From Pirellulales bacterium (GTDB lineage: Bacteria > Planctomycetota > Planctomycetia > Pirellulales > JACPPG01), in contig DASXEJ010000180.1 of assembly GCA_036490175.1 (NCBI GenBank), positions 1 through 36,221 on the forward strand: 36,221 bases of DNA, given 5' to 3'. Shown here one piece after another: positions 8,782 through 19,100 of this stretch. Position numbers and translations under genes: made by a program. The first letter of the stretch is position 1, and every line of letters starts with the position of its first letter. The notes below the pieces were generated by a model. It was not told the DNA's origin and searched no databases. It saw nothing but the letters and a program-made list of their open reading frames with translations.

Positions 8782-9627
8782 ATGTCATACGGACAACTTG
8801 GATACGGCGAACCGGGCCGGGCAAACTGGAAGCTGCGTCTTATTCTGGCAGGTTTGATCGCGCTGGTCTCGATCATTTCGTTTTTCAACATGACCACCGT
8901 GAATCCGATCACCGGCGAGCATCAACGCGTCGGGATGAGCGAGCGCGAGGAAGTCGCCCTGGGGCTGCAAGCCGCGCCGCAGATGGAAGCCGAGCATGGT
9001 GGTCTGGCCGAAAGCCCCCAAGCCCGGCGCGAAGTGGACAAGGTCGGTGAAAGCCTGCTAGCGGCCCTCGACGAATCGCTGCACAAGCAGAAACGCGAGA
9101 ATCCCTACCCGTTCAAGTTTCACCTGCTGAGTGATCCGCAGACGATCAATGCTTTTGCCTTGCCGGGCGGGCAAGTATTCATCACGACCGGCCTCTACAA
9201 AGAGCTGCAGACCGAGGGGCAGTTGGCCGGTGTGCTGGGGCACGAGATCGGTCACGTGTTGTCGCGGCACGGCGCACAGCAATTGGCCAAGCAAAAGTTG
9301 ACCCAGGGGCTCGTCGGCGCCGCCGGTATGGCGGGGGGAGATCAGAACGCGGCGCAAGTGGCCGCCCAAGTTGGTCAGTTGGTCACATTGACGTACGGAC
9401 GCAAAGCCGAGCTGGAAGCCGACAAGTGGGGCGTCAAGCTGGCCGCCCAGGCCGGCTACGATCCGCGCGCCATGATTGACGTGATGAAAATCCTGGATAA
9501 GGCGTCGCAGGGAGGTCCCCCCGAATTTTTCAGTACGCACCCCAAGCCGGCCAACCGCGTGGAATACATCAAGGACGTGATCCGCCAAGAGTTTCCCCAG
9601 GGCGTGCCAGACGGTCTGAAACCGTAG
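8782..9627 (+). CDS. M48-family zinc metalloprotease, membrane-anchored
   Basis: A 281-aa M48 peptidase. One N-terminal transmembrane helix (residues ~18-37) should anchor it with the catalytic domain outside the cytoplasm. HEIGH at 154-158 gives two zinc ligands and the catalytic Glu155; ELEAD at 210-214 gives the third zinc ligand (Glu210) and conserved Asp214. The preceding NAFALPGGQVFITTGL strand is the family substrate-binding segment, and the C-terminal FFSTHPKPANRVEYI motif is also typical. It resembles the BepA/LoiP-type envelope quality-control proteases. The gene is divergent from the PaiB gene, 192 bases away, and 55 bases ahead of the next gene on the same strand. Confidence 0.85.
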   Translation: MSYGQLGYGEPGRANWKLRLILAGLIALVSIISFFNMTTVNPITGEHQRVGMSEREEVALGLQAAPQMEAEHGGLAESPQARREVDKVGESLLAALDESLHKQKRENPYPFKFHLLSDPQTINAFALPGGQVFITTGLYKELQTEGQLAGVLGHEIGHVLSRHGAQQLAKQKLTQGLVGAAGMAGGDQNAAQVAAQVGQLVTLTYGRKAELEADKWGVKLAAQAGYDPRAMIDVMKILDKASQGGPPEFFSTHPKPANRVEYIKDVIRQEFPQGVPDGLKP

Positions 9628-9682
9628 TGGCCTTACATTCCCTGCATTCCATTTTTCGTCGCGCGCGCCACAGGAGGACGCT

Positions 9683-10840
9683 ATGAAGGGCAGACACTCC
9701 CTAACTCTGATTATGCTCGTTGTCCTGTTCGCGCTATCAGGGCACGATGCTAGCCGCGCGATTGCGGCCGATCCGCAACCCACAGCATCAGACGCGCGGA
9801 TCAAACGATTGCTCTATGTGGCCACCCCCGGCGTCCGCGACTATCTGGAGTATGGAGGGCATGGGCTGCTGGTGTTCGATATCGACGACGGACACCGCTT
9901 CGTGCGGCGTATCAAGACAGCGGGTCGCGATGGTGCGGGCAAGCCGCTGAACGTCAAAGGGATATGCGCTAGCGCCGAAACGGCACGCGTTTACGTCAGT
10001 ACGATCAAGCAACTGATGTGTCTCGATCTGGTCACCGACGAGTTGCTGTGGGAAAGGGAATACGAAGGGGGCTGCGACCGGATGGCCCTCGCGCCCGATG
10101 GATCCGCGATCTACTTGCCGATGCTCGAAGGGCCGTCCTGGCACGTCCTCAGGGCAAGCAATGGCGACGTGCTCGCCAAAGTTACGCCCGATTCCGGGTC
10201 GCACAATACGATTTACGGACCCAGCGGGCAAGCAGCTTACCTGGCGGGCTTGAAAAGTCCGCTACTGACCGTGGCAGATACCAGGTCGCATACGATCGCG
10301 CGGAAGATCGGGCCGTTTAGCGCGGCCGTGCGACCCTTCACGATCGATCGTCGCGAGCGACTGTGCTTTATCAACGCCAACGAGTTGCTAGGCTTCGAGG
10401 TTGGTGATTTGACCACGGGCAAAGTGTTGCACAAGGTCGTCGTCGAGGGCTACGAAAAGGGTCCCGTCAAGCGGCACGGCTGCCCTAGCCACGGCATCGG
10501 CCTGACGCCTGACGAGAAAGAGGTCTGGTTAACCGACGGTCACAATCAACAGTTGCATATCTTCGATGCGCTGCAGAGCCCACCCCGGCAAGTGGCCTCG
10601 ATCAAACTGCGCGACGAGCCAGGCTGGATCACGTTCACGATCGTGGGCGACTACGCCTACCCTTCGACCGGCGAAGTGATCGACCCGCGCTCACGGCAGA
10701 TTGTCGCCACGCTGAAGGACGAAGAAGGACGCGCCGTTCAGAGCGAGAAAATGCTTGAAATCGACGTTATCGGCAGCAAGCCCATGCATGCTGGCAACCA
10801 GTTTGGCATTGGCCGTGCAAGCGGACCAAATGCCGACTGA
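9683..10840 (+). CDS. Secreted beta-propeller (YVTN/WD40-like) protein
   Basis: A 385-aa exported protein. An AGGAGG ribosome site 5 bases before the ATG fixes the start. Residues 1-~29 are a signal peptide ending ...SRAIAA. The rest consists of repeated ~40-residue blade-like segments of the type seen in YVTN and quinoprotein-like propellers (LLYVATPGV, ...MALAPDGSAIYLPM..., GIGLTPDEKEVWLTDG). No enzyme active-site signature is visible. Such propellers are abundant in planctomycete exoproteomes; the ligand is unknown. It follows the M48 protease by 55 bases and may share its transcript. Confidence 0.7.
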   Translation: MKGRHSLTLIMLVVLFALSGHDASRAIAADPQPTASDARIKRLLYVATPGVRDYLEYGGHGLLVFDIDDGHRFVRRIKTAGRDGAGKPLNVKGICASAETARVYVSTIKQLMCLDLVTDELLWEREYEGGCDRMALAPDGSAIYLPMLEGPSWHVLRASNGDVLAKVTPDSGSHNTIYGPSGQAAYLAGLKSPLLTVADTRSHTIARKIGPFSAAVRPFTIDRRERLCFINANELLGFEVGDLTTGKVLHKVVVEGYEKGPVKRHGCPSHGIGLTPDEKEVWLTDGHNQQLHIFDALQSPPRQVASIKLRDEPGWITFTIVGDYAYPSTGEVIDPRSRQIVATLKDEEGRAVQSEKMLEIDVIGSKPMHAGNQFGIGRASGPNAD

Positions 10841-11154
10841 CGAGGTTATCTCGGCGGCTTAGTCGCAGAGAATTGTCTTGACCCTGGCAATGGTGTTCGA
10901 TAGCATCACCGACATCCGGGGTACTTATCGGGCAGAATTCTTGGGCAACATACGGCGGAACTGCTACTGCAGGCCTCTCTAAGATCCGCATTTGCCACGC
11001 GCTTTCAGCGCGAACTTCGCTGCCGCTGATTTCGCTGGCGTATTTTCGCGGCTTTCGCATGTTTGTTTCATTTGATCTGGGCCGGCACGCGTCCACGTTG
11101 CGTTCGGTCGCCAGCTCTCACTTAATTCGTGCCCCCGTTTTTTGGAGCAGGGCA
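10841..11154. other. Intergenic region upstream of the PEP-CTERM gene
   Basis: About 310 bases with no gene seen. It holds a possible promoter, TTGACC (10878-10883) and TAGCAT (10901-10906) at 17-base spacing, and a 6-bp GC hairpin CGCGCT/AGCGCG (10998-11012) without a U-tract. The ribosome site GGAG for the next gene lies at its 3' end. Confidence 0.4.
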
Positions 11155-12489
11155 ATGAAATTCAGGACAGTTCTTTTCGTCATCGTCATCCTTATTTCCG
11201 CAAGTAACTTGCAAGCTGTCGAATTGGTGGTCATGGCGACCAACACCACGGCCGTTCCGGGCGCAAAGGTTTACACCGTCGGCGTTCAGGTCACGCAAGC
11301 CGATCTTGCCGCTCAAAGTGGCGGCGTACCACTAGGATTGCAGGAGCTGGCGTTTGTCGGTCCAATCTTAAATTCGAAGCAAACTACTGCGTACGACCCT
11401 ACGCAGTTGCAAACGATCCAGTCGCAATACATCGACGTCGCCGCCGGTAACAATCCGGTCGCGCCGGGCAATGTCGCCGGACCACCGATTAATCTAAGCC
11501 CTGCGGGCCAGAGTGCACTGTACGACAGCAGTTGGTGGTACTGGAGCTCGACCGGCCGATTGAACGGCGTGGCAGACTCAAGCGGCAATTCCAATGTCAT
11601 CACGTCGAGTCCCGCCGCCGACGGAAGCGGCGTCTACACAGTTGGGCCAACCAGTAACGTTGGCGCGTCGGGCGCCCTTTGGCAACCGATATTTCCGTCC
11701 AATCCAACACTGCCAGGGATGAGTGCCATCTTCGCAGAATATGGCAGTTTGGGTGTCCCGGATTACATAAATCAACCCCCGTTCAGCAACTTGTTCGTGA
11801 ACGGAGTGTACACAGCACCGCTCGCCCAGATTGTCGCCTCCGGCGATGTGTCGATTCCTTATCAGCCTTTCGGCGGGACGGGTTCGGGCACCCAGGGAAT
11901 GCTCATTGTCGGCACCACCGGGTTCAATTTTCTCGGCGGCAACTCGTTAATCGATCCGCATGCCGTGCTCGATTTCAGCACGAATACGATCCATTCGGAG
12001 TTGACAGCCGGCGGAGGAGCGGGCAACGTCGGCGGTATTGCAGTCGACCCTGCGGTGATCGCAGCCAGCGGTACGCTCACGAGCACCTTCACGACAACGT
12101 CGGCCGCGAATCTTGGCTCTGCGATTGGTGCCGATGCCGCACAGCAAATCAACTTTGCCCTGGCTGGTCCGACTGCGCAAGCCTGGGACATCCAATTCAC
12201 CGGATTTCTGCAAGGTCTCAGCACGGTTGTTTTGCATTACGACCCGACTTTGATTGGAAATACACCGGAGGCGGATTTGCGCATCGAGCACTACGACAAT
12301 GGAATCTGGGTCGCACCGACGGGGCAAGTCGTCGATACGGTGGCGCACACGATCACCTTTCAAACAGCCAGCTTTTCGCCATTCGTTTTGGCACAGGCGC
12401 CCGAACCCGCCACGATCGTGCTGGCGGCATTCGGCGGCTTTGCCCTTTTGCTATTTCGGCGTCGGCGCGAGACTGTTCGCACCGCTTAG
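11155..12489 (+). CDS. PEP-CTERM sorting-domain exported protein
   Basis: A 444-aa exported protein. The ATG at 11155 has a GGAG site 9 bases upstream and opens a clear signal peptide (MKFRTVLFVIVILISAS...). The body is rich in Gly, Ser, Thr, Ala and Asn, as in extracellular beta-rich proteins. The C-terminus has the tripartite exosortase signal: a PEP motif (APEPATIV), a hydrophobic helix (LAAFGGFALLLF) and a basic tail (RRRRE). By family knowledge it is exported by Sec, then processed by an exosortase and held at the cell surface or in exopolysaccharide. No exosortase gene is in the window. The body matches nothing I recognise. It converges on the amidohydrolase gene, 15 bases away. Confidence 0.8.
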   Translation: MKFRTVLFVIVILISASNLQAVELVVMATNTTAVPGAKVYTVGVQVTQADLAAQSGGVPLGLQELAFVGPILNSKQTTAYDPTQLQTIQSQYIDVAAGNNPVAPGNVAGPPINLSPAGQSALYDSSWWYWSSTGRLNGVADSSGNSNVITSSPAADGSGVYTVGPTSNVGASGALWQPIFPSNPTLPGMSAIFAEYGSLGVPDYINQPPFSNLFVNGVYTAPLAQIVASGDVSIPYQPFGGTGSGTQGMLIVGTTGFNFLGGNSLIDPHAVLDFSTNTIHSELTAGGGAGNVGGIAVDPAVIAASGTLTSTFTTTSAANLGSAIGADAAQQINFALAGPTAQAWDIQFTGFLQGLSTVVLHYDPTLIGNTPEADLRIEHYDNGIWVAPTGQVVDTVAHTITFQTASFSPFVLAQAPEPATIVLAAFGGFALLLFRRRRETVRTA

Positions 12490-12504
12490 ATGAGCCGTCT
12501 GTTG

Positions 12505-13803
12505 TTACCGCGGCTTGTCGTGTACGACCTTGCCGCCGATCACCGTGCCTACGCAATGCGTGGTGTATTCCAACGGGTCGCCGTCGTATAGGGCCAGGTC
12601 GCCGTCTTTGCCAATTTCCAGCGAGCCCACGCGGTCGGCGATGCCCAGAATCCGCGCAGCGTCGATCGTGATCGTGGCCAAGGCCTGCTCGGACGTTAGG
12701 CCATTGGCCGCGGTCAAGGCGGCCTCGAACAGCACGACGCGGGTTTTAGGAACATAGGCTTCGAAGCCACTTTGCAGCGCCACCGGGATACCCGCAGCGA
12801 CGAGTTTCGAGGCCGTCTCGAAGCTCAGGTTTTCCTTGTCCTCAACCGCGCGAGCCATTGAGGGGTGCAAGATCACGGGCACGCCGGCTGCCTTGATATC
12901 ATCGATCGCCAAGTAGCACTCCGCGGCGCTATCGAGGCAGATCTTGATTTGAAATTCCTTGCCCAGTCGCAGGGCACTTTGAATGTCCTGCAGGCGATCA
13001 GCCGTAATCAACAGCACCAGCTTGCCGTCGAGCACCTGCACGAGCGTTTCCATCCGCAGATCGCGCGGCGGGCCGTCGGCCGGTTTTTTTGCTTCCTTCG
13101 GCGCGTCGCTGCCGGAGGCCGCTTCGGTCGGTTTCTCCGCTTTGCGCTGCTTGACCTGATACTCGCGCGCCTTGATCAACTCGGCACGCAGCATCGACAT
13201 CATCTTGCCGCGGGTGCCGGGGGACTTACCGTCGGCCTTCTTGGCATCGGTCGAAAGCGTGGCGGCCACGGCGTGCGCGTCGCGCACCAACGCCTCGGCC
13301 ACGGTGTTGCCGATTGTTTTCACTATCAGCGTTTGCCCCGAAATCAATTCGCCGGGCGCGTGCCCAGTGTGAATCGTGGTGACGCCAAAGCCGCGAATCC
13401 ATTCGATCAGGTCATCGTGCGAGTTATAGGCATCGATCGCGCGCAGCTCGGGCTGAATCGGCGTGGAATGTTCCAACTGGTCTTGATCGTGCGGCTGATT
13501 AAGAATGCCCGAGAAGCCGACCGTCGCATGCGCGTCGACCAGTCCGGGCGTGACCACCGCGGCTTCGAGCACCCGAACCCCTTCGGGTAGCTTGATATCG
13601 GCGGCCTGGCCAATGGCCACGATCTTGCCGTCCTTGACGACCACCATCCCATCTTGGATCGGTTTGCCCGCCATGGTGTAGACCGTCTTGCCATGCACGG
13701 CAACTTGGGCCGCCGCTTCGCGCGTGCCGCTTGGCAGGACGATGCCGCAGATCGCCGTCACGGCCACCAGGCATCTCGCGCTAATCCGAAGTAATATTGT
13801 CAT
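12505..13803 (-). CDS. Amidohydrolase-like protein lacking metal ligands (probable pseudoenzyme)
   Basis: A 432-aa exported homologue of the amidohydrolase encoded immediately upstream, sharing GELISGQT/GHLISGQT, GTRGK, KAREYQ, PPRDL and the C-terminal RVGSLEIGKDGDLALYDGDPL block. The metal-binding residues expected for this superfamily are missing. HxH of strand 1 reads HAT (His92, Thr94). The His-rich strand of the paralogue is replaced by LITADRLQD (265-273). The next His position reads ICLDSAAE, and the final HTD reads QSG (344-346). An N-terminal signal peptide (~33 residues) is retained, and a Lys/Ala/Glu-rich insert lies at ~220-245. The start codon overlaps the stop of the upstream gene as ATGA, so translation is probably coupled. 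It is likely a non-catalytic partner or binding protein. Confidence 0.8.
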   Translation of the reverse strand: MTILLRISARCLVAVTAICGIVLPSGTREAAAQVAVHGKTVYTMAGKPIQDGMVVVKDGKIVAIGQAADIKLPEGVRVLEAAVVTPGLVDAHATVGFSGILNQPHDQDQLEHSTPIQPELRAIDAYNSHDDLIEWIRGFGVTTIHTGHAPGELISGQTLIVKTIGNTVAEALVRDAHAVAATLSTDAKKADGKSPGTRGKMMSMLRAELIKAREYQVKQRKAEKPTEAASGSDAPKEAKKPADGPPRDLRMETLVQVLDGKLVLLITADRLQDIQSALRLGKEFQIKICLDSAAECYLAIDDIKAAGVPVILHPSMARAVEDKENLSFETASKLVAAGIPVALQSGFEAYVPKTRVVLFEAALTAANGLTSEQALATITIDAARILGIADRVGSLEIGKDGDLALYDGDPLEYTTHCVGTVIGGKVVHDKPR

Positions 13804-15161
13804 TGTTGTTGAGCCCGTAGCAGATGATCGAAGCAGCAGAAGTAGGGGGACTGGTCATGAGCGGCCCCGTAGCCGCCGACGGCGTAAAGCCGATCCTGTG
13901 CGTTGGCGCGGTCGAAGGCTTTGTGACCATCGACCCAGGTCTCTTGCACGTGGGTGTAGACGCTTAGCGGGTCGCCGTCGAGGATGGCAAAATCGGCGTC
14001 TTTGCCCGGCGCGAGCGAGCCCACGTGGTCGGCCAGGTCGAGCATTTCGGCGCCGGCCAGCGTCAAAGATTCGAGCGCCGCCTTGCGCGACATTCCGGCG
14101 CGCACGCCCAAGGCTGCCATGCGACGAAAGATGCGCGAATCCGTGATCCAATCGTCGGTATGAAACGCCACGCGCACGCCGGCTTTTTCCAAGATGCCGC
14201 CGGTGCCCATATTCATGTCGCGCGCTTCGAGTTTGCCGCCAGGTGAGTCAATCAAGATCACCGAGCAGGGGACCTTGGCCGCCGCGATTTCGTCGGCGAT
14301 TTTCCAGCCGTCGCTGACATGGTGCAGTACCACGCGAAAGCCGAACTCTTGCGACAGCCGGATGACGGTCATGATGTCGTCATGGCGATGCGTGTGGTGA
14401 TGGACGACGCGGCGGCCTTGCATGGCTTCGACCAACGACTCCAAATGCAGATCGCGCGGCGGCAGCTTCTCAGGGTCTCCCTTCGCCTGATCGATCTTGT
14501 GTTGATACTCGCGGGCTTTGATGAATTGCTCGCGGACCAGGAAAGCGCTCTTGCCGCGCGTGCCGGGAAACGGCGTGCCGCGCATCGAGTTGGTGCCGTT
14601 GGCCATCTTCAGGCCGCCGGTCGGCTTGCCGTGCGTGTCGAGGATGAACAGGTCGTCGATTTTTTGCGGCGCCTCGCCGCCGTAGCGGAGCTTCAGGTAA
14701 ATCGTTTGACCACTGATCAAATGGCCGGATCCCGGCATAACATTAATCGTGGTCAATCCGCCCGCCAAAGCGCGCTTGAAACCCGAGTCGAGCACATTCA
14801 GCGAGTCGAGAATGCGGACGCCGGGCTGAATGGGGCCGCTGGAGTCGGCACCTCCCACGCCGCCGATGTGGCTGTGCGTACAGATCAGGCCCGGCATGAT
14901 CACGCGCCCTTTGACGTCGACCTGCGTGGCTCCCTCCGGAACTTTGACAGCGTCGGCCGGCCCCACGGCGACAATCTTGCCGTCGGCAATAACCAATGTG
15001 CCGACGGGGATCTCGTCTCCCGCGATCGGAATGATTTTTGCGCCGACAAAAGCCGTGGCCGTTTCGTCGGCATGCGTGGGCCCGATAAAGTTCAGCACGC
15101 CGGCGACCGCGAGCAGACTGGGGAGCAGAGCACCAACTGTATATCGCAAGAAGCTTTTCAT
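13800..15161 (-). CDS. Secreted metal-dependent amidohydrolase
   Basis: A 453-aa exported member of the amidohydrolase superfamily (imidazolonepropionase/dihydroorotase-like). A signal peptide covers residues ~1-31. The TIM-barrel metal site is intact: HSH (His96, His98), a His-rich strand HHHTHRHDD (254-262), His280/His281 in VVLHHVSDG, and HTD (His334, Asp336). The flanking beta-sandwich is present at both ends (KIVAVGPAD near 62-70; VGSLAPGKDADFAILDGDPL near the C-terminus). It should hydrolyse an amide or cyclic amide in the periplasm; the substrate is unknown. It is the first gene of a two-gene unit whose second member is a ligand-less paralogue, joined by a 4-base ATGA overlap. Confidence 0.85.
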   Translation of the reverse strand: MKSFLRYTVGALLPSLLAVAGVLNFIGPTHADETATAFVGAKIIPIAGDEIPVGTLVIADGKIVAVGPADAVKVPEGATQVDVKGRVIMPGLICTHSHIGGVGGADSSGPIQPGVRILDSLNVLDSGFKRALAGGLTTINVMPGSGHLISGQTIYLKLRYGGEAPQKIDDLFILDTHGKPTGGLKMANGTNSMRGTPFPGTRGKSAFLVREQFIKAREYQHKIDQAKGDPEKLPPRDLHLESLVEAMQGRRVVHHHTHRHDDIMTVIRLSQEFGFRVVLHHVSDGWKIADEIAAAKVPCSVILIDSPGGKLEARDMNMGTGGILEKAGVRVAFHTDDWITDSRIFRRMAALGVRAGMSRKAALESLTLAGAEMLDLADHVGSLAPGKDADFAILDGDPLSVYTHVQETWVDGHKAFDRANAQDRLYAVGGYGAAHDQSPYFCCFDHLLRAQQQ

Positions 15162-15408
15162 GTCAGGAGAATCCCAAGAGCAAAGTGGGCGACGGCGAGC
15201 AAGCCGGCAGTGGCCAGGGGCGAAACGAGGCTGCGAATTCTTCCATCATAGATAGCCATCCGACGTAGGTGCAAAACCCTAACCAGGCAACATGGCCCGT
15301 TGCAGGCCCAAGCGACGGATCATCCGGGTTTTAGCGGCTGGTGCGGGCGCCGTCCACCAGCGGATGATGGTTTTGCGCATCTCCCGGCAATCGGCAGGCC
15401 GCCCGTCG

Positions 15409-16044
15409 CTACTCGTCCAGTTCGTTCTCGTCGATCGAGTCGAGGTATTCCTGCGGAAAGATTTCATCCGCGATCTCCTTAACGTCGTCGTTGGCATGGG
15501 CGTTGGCATTCTTGTCAGGCGTGGTACGGCCGTGCGTGTCGGTCGGCAGTTCGCCGAACTTGGAAAGCCAGTATTCGACTTCGCTGGCAGGCAAGGGGGC
15601 AGGTGGCTTTTGCGGATCGGTCTTGGCCGCGCGCTGTCGCGAATTGCGGGCCGCGATGGTTTGTTCGTACCAGATGTCGCTGTCGATCGCCTGCGCCTTG
15701 CGCCGCCGCGCAGCACGGTGCAAGCGGTGGTCGCTCGACACGACAATCAGTCGCCGTGGGGCGCTTGCGCGTTCGATCAAATGCTCGATCAGTTCGTCGG
15801 CGCTGTCATAGCCTGTGGAGAAACGGACCATGATGCCCCGGTGCAACATCTCGCGTGGCAACCCGGGCGGGGCGTCCTGCGCGTCGAAGACCACCGTTGT
15901 GCTGGCCAACTCGGCCGGGGCAATTGACTCGACGACAAAGTTGAGCACGGCCAACCGCGACCGCTCGAGGCCCCCAGGCCCCATGCCCCGGCCAATGATT
16001 CCGGCCGCGTGCATCAGGTTGTAGCCGTCGATAATCAGACTCAT
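15409..16044 (-). CDS. NYN-domain (YacP-like) predicted RNase
   Basis: A 211-aa cytoplasmic protein of the YacP/NYN group, PIN-like predicted ribonucleases. The opening MSLIIDGYNLMHAAG supplies the first acidic residue (Asp6) and conserved Asn9. TTVVFDAQD, STGYDSADELIEHLI and IVVSSDHRLHRAA carry the remaining acidic metal-site residues. The start at 16044 is chosen because the family begins at this strand; the open frame extends 120 codons further upstream without homology. The C-terminal ~70 residues are acidic and low-complexity (DENELDE end). It is divergent from mfd. Confidence 0.8.
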   Translation of the reverse strand: MSLIIDGYNLMHAAGIIGRGMGPGGLERSRLAVLNFVVESIAPAELASTTVVFDAQDAPPGLPREMLHRGIMVRFSTGYDSADELIEHLIERASAPRRLIVVSSDHRLHRAARRRKAQAIDSDIWYEQTIAARNSRQRAAKTDPQKPPAPLPASEVEYWLSKFGELPTDTHGRTTPDKNANAHANDDVKEIADEIFPQEYLDSIDENELDE

Positions 16045-16191
16045 GCGCGCTCGAAAACAGCCGGTCCTGCTACGAAGGGACAGGCCATTATATCGCGGCG
16101 CGTGAAGAGATATCTTTTGAGCCCCACGGTTTGTCAGACCGATTTCCGCCTTTGCCCACAGGCCGGTCAGAACTAGAATCCTCTGGAAAGC

Positions 16192-19100
16192 ATGACAGAC
16201 GTAGCGACCGAGATAGCTGCGCCCGGCCGGCTGCCGGACCTGGCCGGGTATATCGAGGCGGCGCCTGGCTTCGCCGATGTGACCAAGAGCCTGCAAGCAG
16301 GACATGGGGCCACGCTCGACGGAGTCTGGGGGTCGAGCTGCGCGCTGGTCGCGGCAGCGCTCGCTGGGCATGCCCCGGGGCCGCTGGTGATCGTGTGTGC
16401 CCATCCCGGGGATGTGGACGATTTCCTCGACGATTTGTCGCTGTTCTCGCCGCTTGACCCGGCGCGATTTCCCTCCTGGGAATCGACCGGCGCCGATCAG
16501 TTGCTACACGATGAGGTCTTCGGCGATCGCGTGCGGCTGTTGAAGCAACTGACGTCTGCGAGCCCCGCCGGGTTGTTGCCGCGATTGATTGTGACCAGCA
16601 TCCAAGGGCTGCTGCAGCCGGTCCCCTCGCGCGAGCGACTGAGCAACCAGACGAGATCGATCGCGGTCGGGGACACCATCGATGTCGAGGCGATCGCCCG
16701 TTGGCTGGCCGAGCAGGGTTTCCACGGCACTACGGCAGTCGAGTTGCCGGGCGAGTTTTCGGCCCGCGGCGGAATCCTCGACATTTTCGCACCGGACTGG
16801 TACGAGCCTGTGCGGATCGAATTCTTCGGCGACGAGGTGGAATCGATTCGCCGCTTCGAGGTAGCCAGTCAGCGCAGCCTGGCGGCACTGGATGCGGTGG
16901 AGGTCACGATTCTCGACCCTAGCATCGTCGAGAAGGAGTACTTCACCAGCTACCTGCCGTCGGACGCCTGGTTTCTGCTGATCGAGCCGGCCGAGTTGGA
17001 CCAGGAGGGGCGTCACTATCTGAGCCGTCTGGATCGGCCGCAAGACTTTCATGCGCTGAACATGGCGCTGAAAGAGGTCTACCGATTTCCCTCGGTCACG
17101 GCGTCGAGCATTGCCGTGACTTCGCTGGAGACAACTTGCCACCTGAAGATTGAATCGGTCGAGCGCTTCAGCGGCGACATCACCAAGGTGCGTCAGGAAT
17201 TGGATTCGGTCGGCACCGGTCAAAAGGTTTACGTCGTCTGCCAGACCGAGGCCGAGTCGCGTCGCCTGGCCGACGTGTTCGGCGAGACCCGCCTGGCGAG
17301 CGAACAGCGGCTGCATTTTCCCATCGGTCGCTTGCGTGAGGGGTTCCGCCTGGTGGCCGACTCGATCGCGCTGGTCAGCGGCAACGAGCTGTTCCATCGC
17401 GCCGATCTCACCCGCCCCAGCCGGCGCCGCTTGGGCCGAGTGATCGACAGCTTTCTTGAATTGCGCGAAGGGGACTACGTCGTACACCTGACGCATGGGA
17501 TCGGGCGCTATCTCGGTCTGAAGCTGCTGGAGAAGGAAGGGCAGGCGGAAGAGCATCTGGAAATCGAATTTCACGGCGGCACGAAGATTTATGTGCCGGC
17601 TTCGAAGATCGATCTCGTGCAGAAGTACGTCGGTGGCAGCAAGAGCCGGCCCACGCTTGCTCATATCGGCGGTAAGAGTTGGGTCCGTCAGAAAGAAGCC
17701 GCCGAGCGCGCTGTCGTCGATTTGGCCAGCGACATGTTGGGGCTACAGGCCGTGCGGGCGTCGCAGCCGGGTATCACCTTTCCCGAAGACTCCGAGTGGC
17801 AACAGGAATTCGACGCCTCGTTCCCCTACACCGAGACTCCCGATCAACTCGTGGCTATCGTGGCCATCAAGTTCGATATGCGCCAGCCGCGACCGCTCGA
17901 CCGATTGATCTGCGGCGATGTAGGCTACGGAAAGACCGAGCTGGCGATGCGGGCGGCGTTCAAGGCCGTTGACGCGGGCTACCAGGTCGCCGTGCTCGTG
18001 CCGACGACAGTGCTGGCCGAACAACACGGCCGGACCTTCCGCGCGCGGATGGCTGAGTTCCCTTTCAAGATCGACGTGCTCAGTCGCTTTTGCTCTGGCA
18101 AGGAAGAAAAACGAATCGTGTCCGGCGTGGCCGACGGCTCGATCGACATCGTCATCGGAACGCACCGCCTGGCGCAGCCCGACATTCGCTTCGAGAACCT
18201 GGGTTTGCTGGTGATCGACGAAGAGCAGCGGTTTGGCGTCGACGTGAAAGAGCGGCTCAAAGCGCTGCGCACCACGATCGATGTGCTGACCATGACCGCC
18301 ACGCCGATTCCGCGCACGCTGCACATGTCGCTACTAGGGCTGCGCGATATTTCCAATCTGGAGACGCCACCGGCCGATCGCCTGGCCATCGAGACTCGCG
18401 TGGCGCGTTTCGATGGCGATCTCATTCGCCATGCCGTGCTGCGCGAATTGAATCGTGGCGGCCAAATGTTCTTCGTCCACAATCGGATCAACGATATCCA
18501 GAACCTGGCCACGCGCTTGCGTCAGATCGTGCCAGAGGCGCGCATCCGCATCGGTCATGGCCAAATGGCCGAAGGCGAATTGGAAGAGGTGATGCTCGAT
18601 TTCGTCGATCACAAGTTCGACATGTTGTTGGCGACGACGATCATCGAAAGCGGCCTCGACATTCCCAACGCCAACACCATGTTCATCGACCAGGCCGACC
18701 AATATGGTTTGGCTGATCTGCACCAGCTGCGCGGCCGCGTGGGCCGGTACAAGCACCGGGCTTACTGCTACCTGCTGTTGGATCCTAACAAGTCGCTCAC
18801 GTCGACGGCCGCCAAACGACTGCACGCGATCGAAGAGTTTTCCGACATGGGGGCCGGCTTCGCCATCGCCATGCGCGATCTGGAAATTCGCGGCGCCGGC
18901 AACATTCTGGGGACCGAGCAAAGTGGTCACATTACGGCCGTTGGTTACGAGCTGTACTGCGAATTGCTCGAACAGGCCGTGCGGAAGCTCAAGAAACTCC
19001 CCTTGCGCAAAATCCTGGACGTCAACATCGACCTGCCGGGCGAGGCCTATATTCCAAGGCGCTACGTGCCCGACATGCGGTTGAAGATTGATCTTTACCG

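Noticed and set aside
16152..16179. TTGCCC/TAGAAT promoter for mfd
   Set aside because: The -10 ends 12 bases before the ATG, which would leave almost no leader and cut off the ribosome site.
16045..16404. 120-codon N-terminal extension of the NYN nuclease
   Set aside because: The family starts at MSLIIDGYN. The extension has no homology-like features and covers the region needed for the promoters of two divergent genes.
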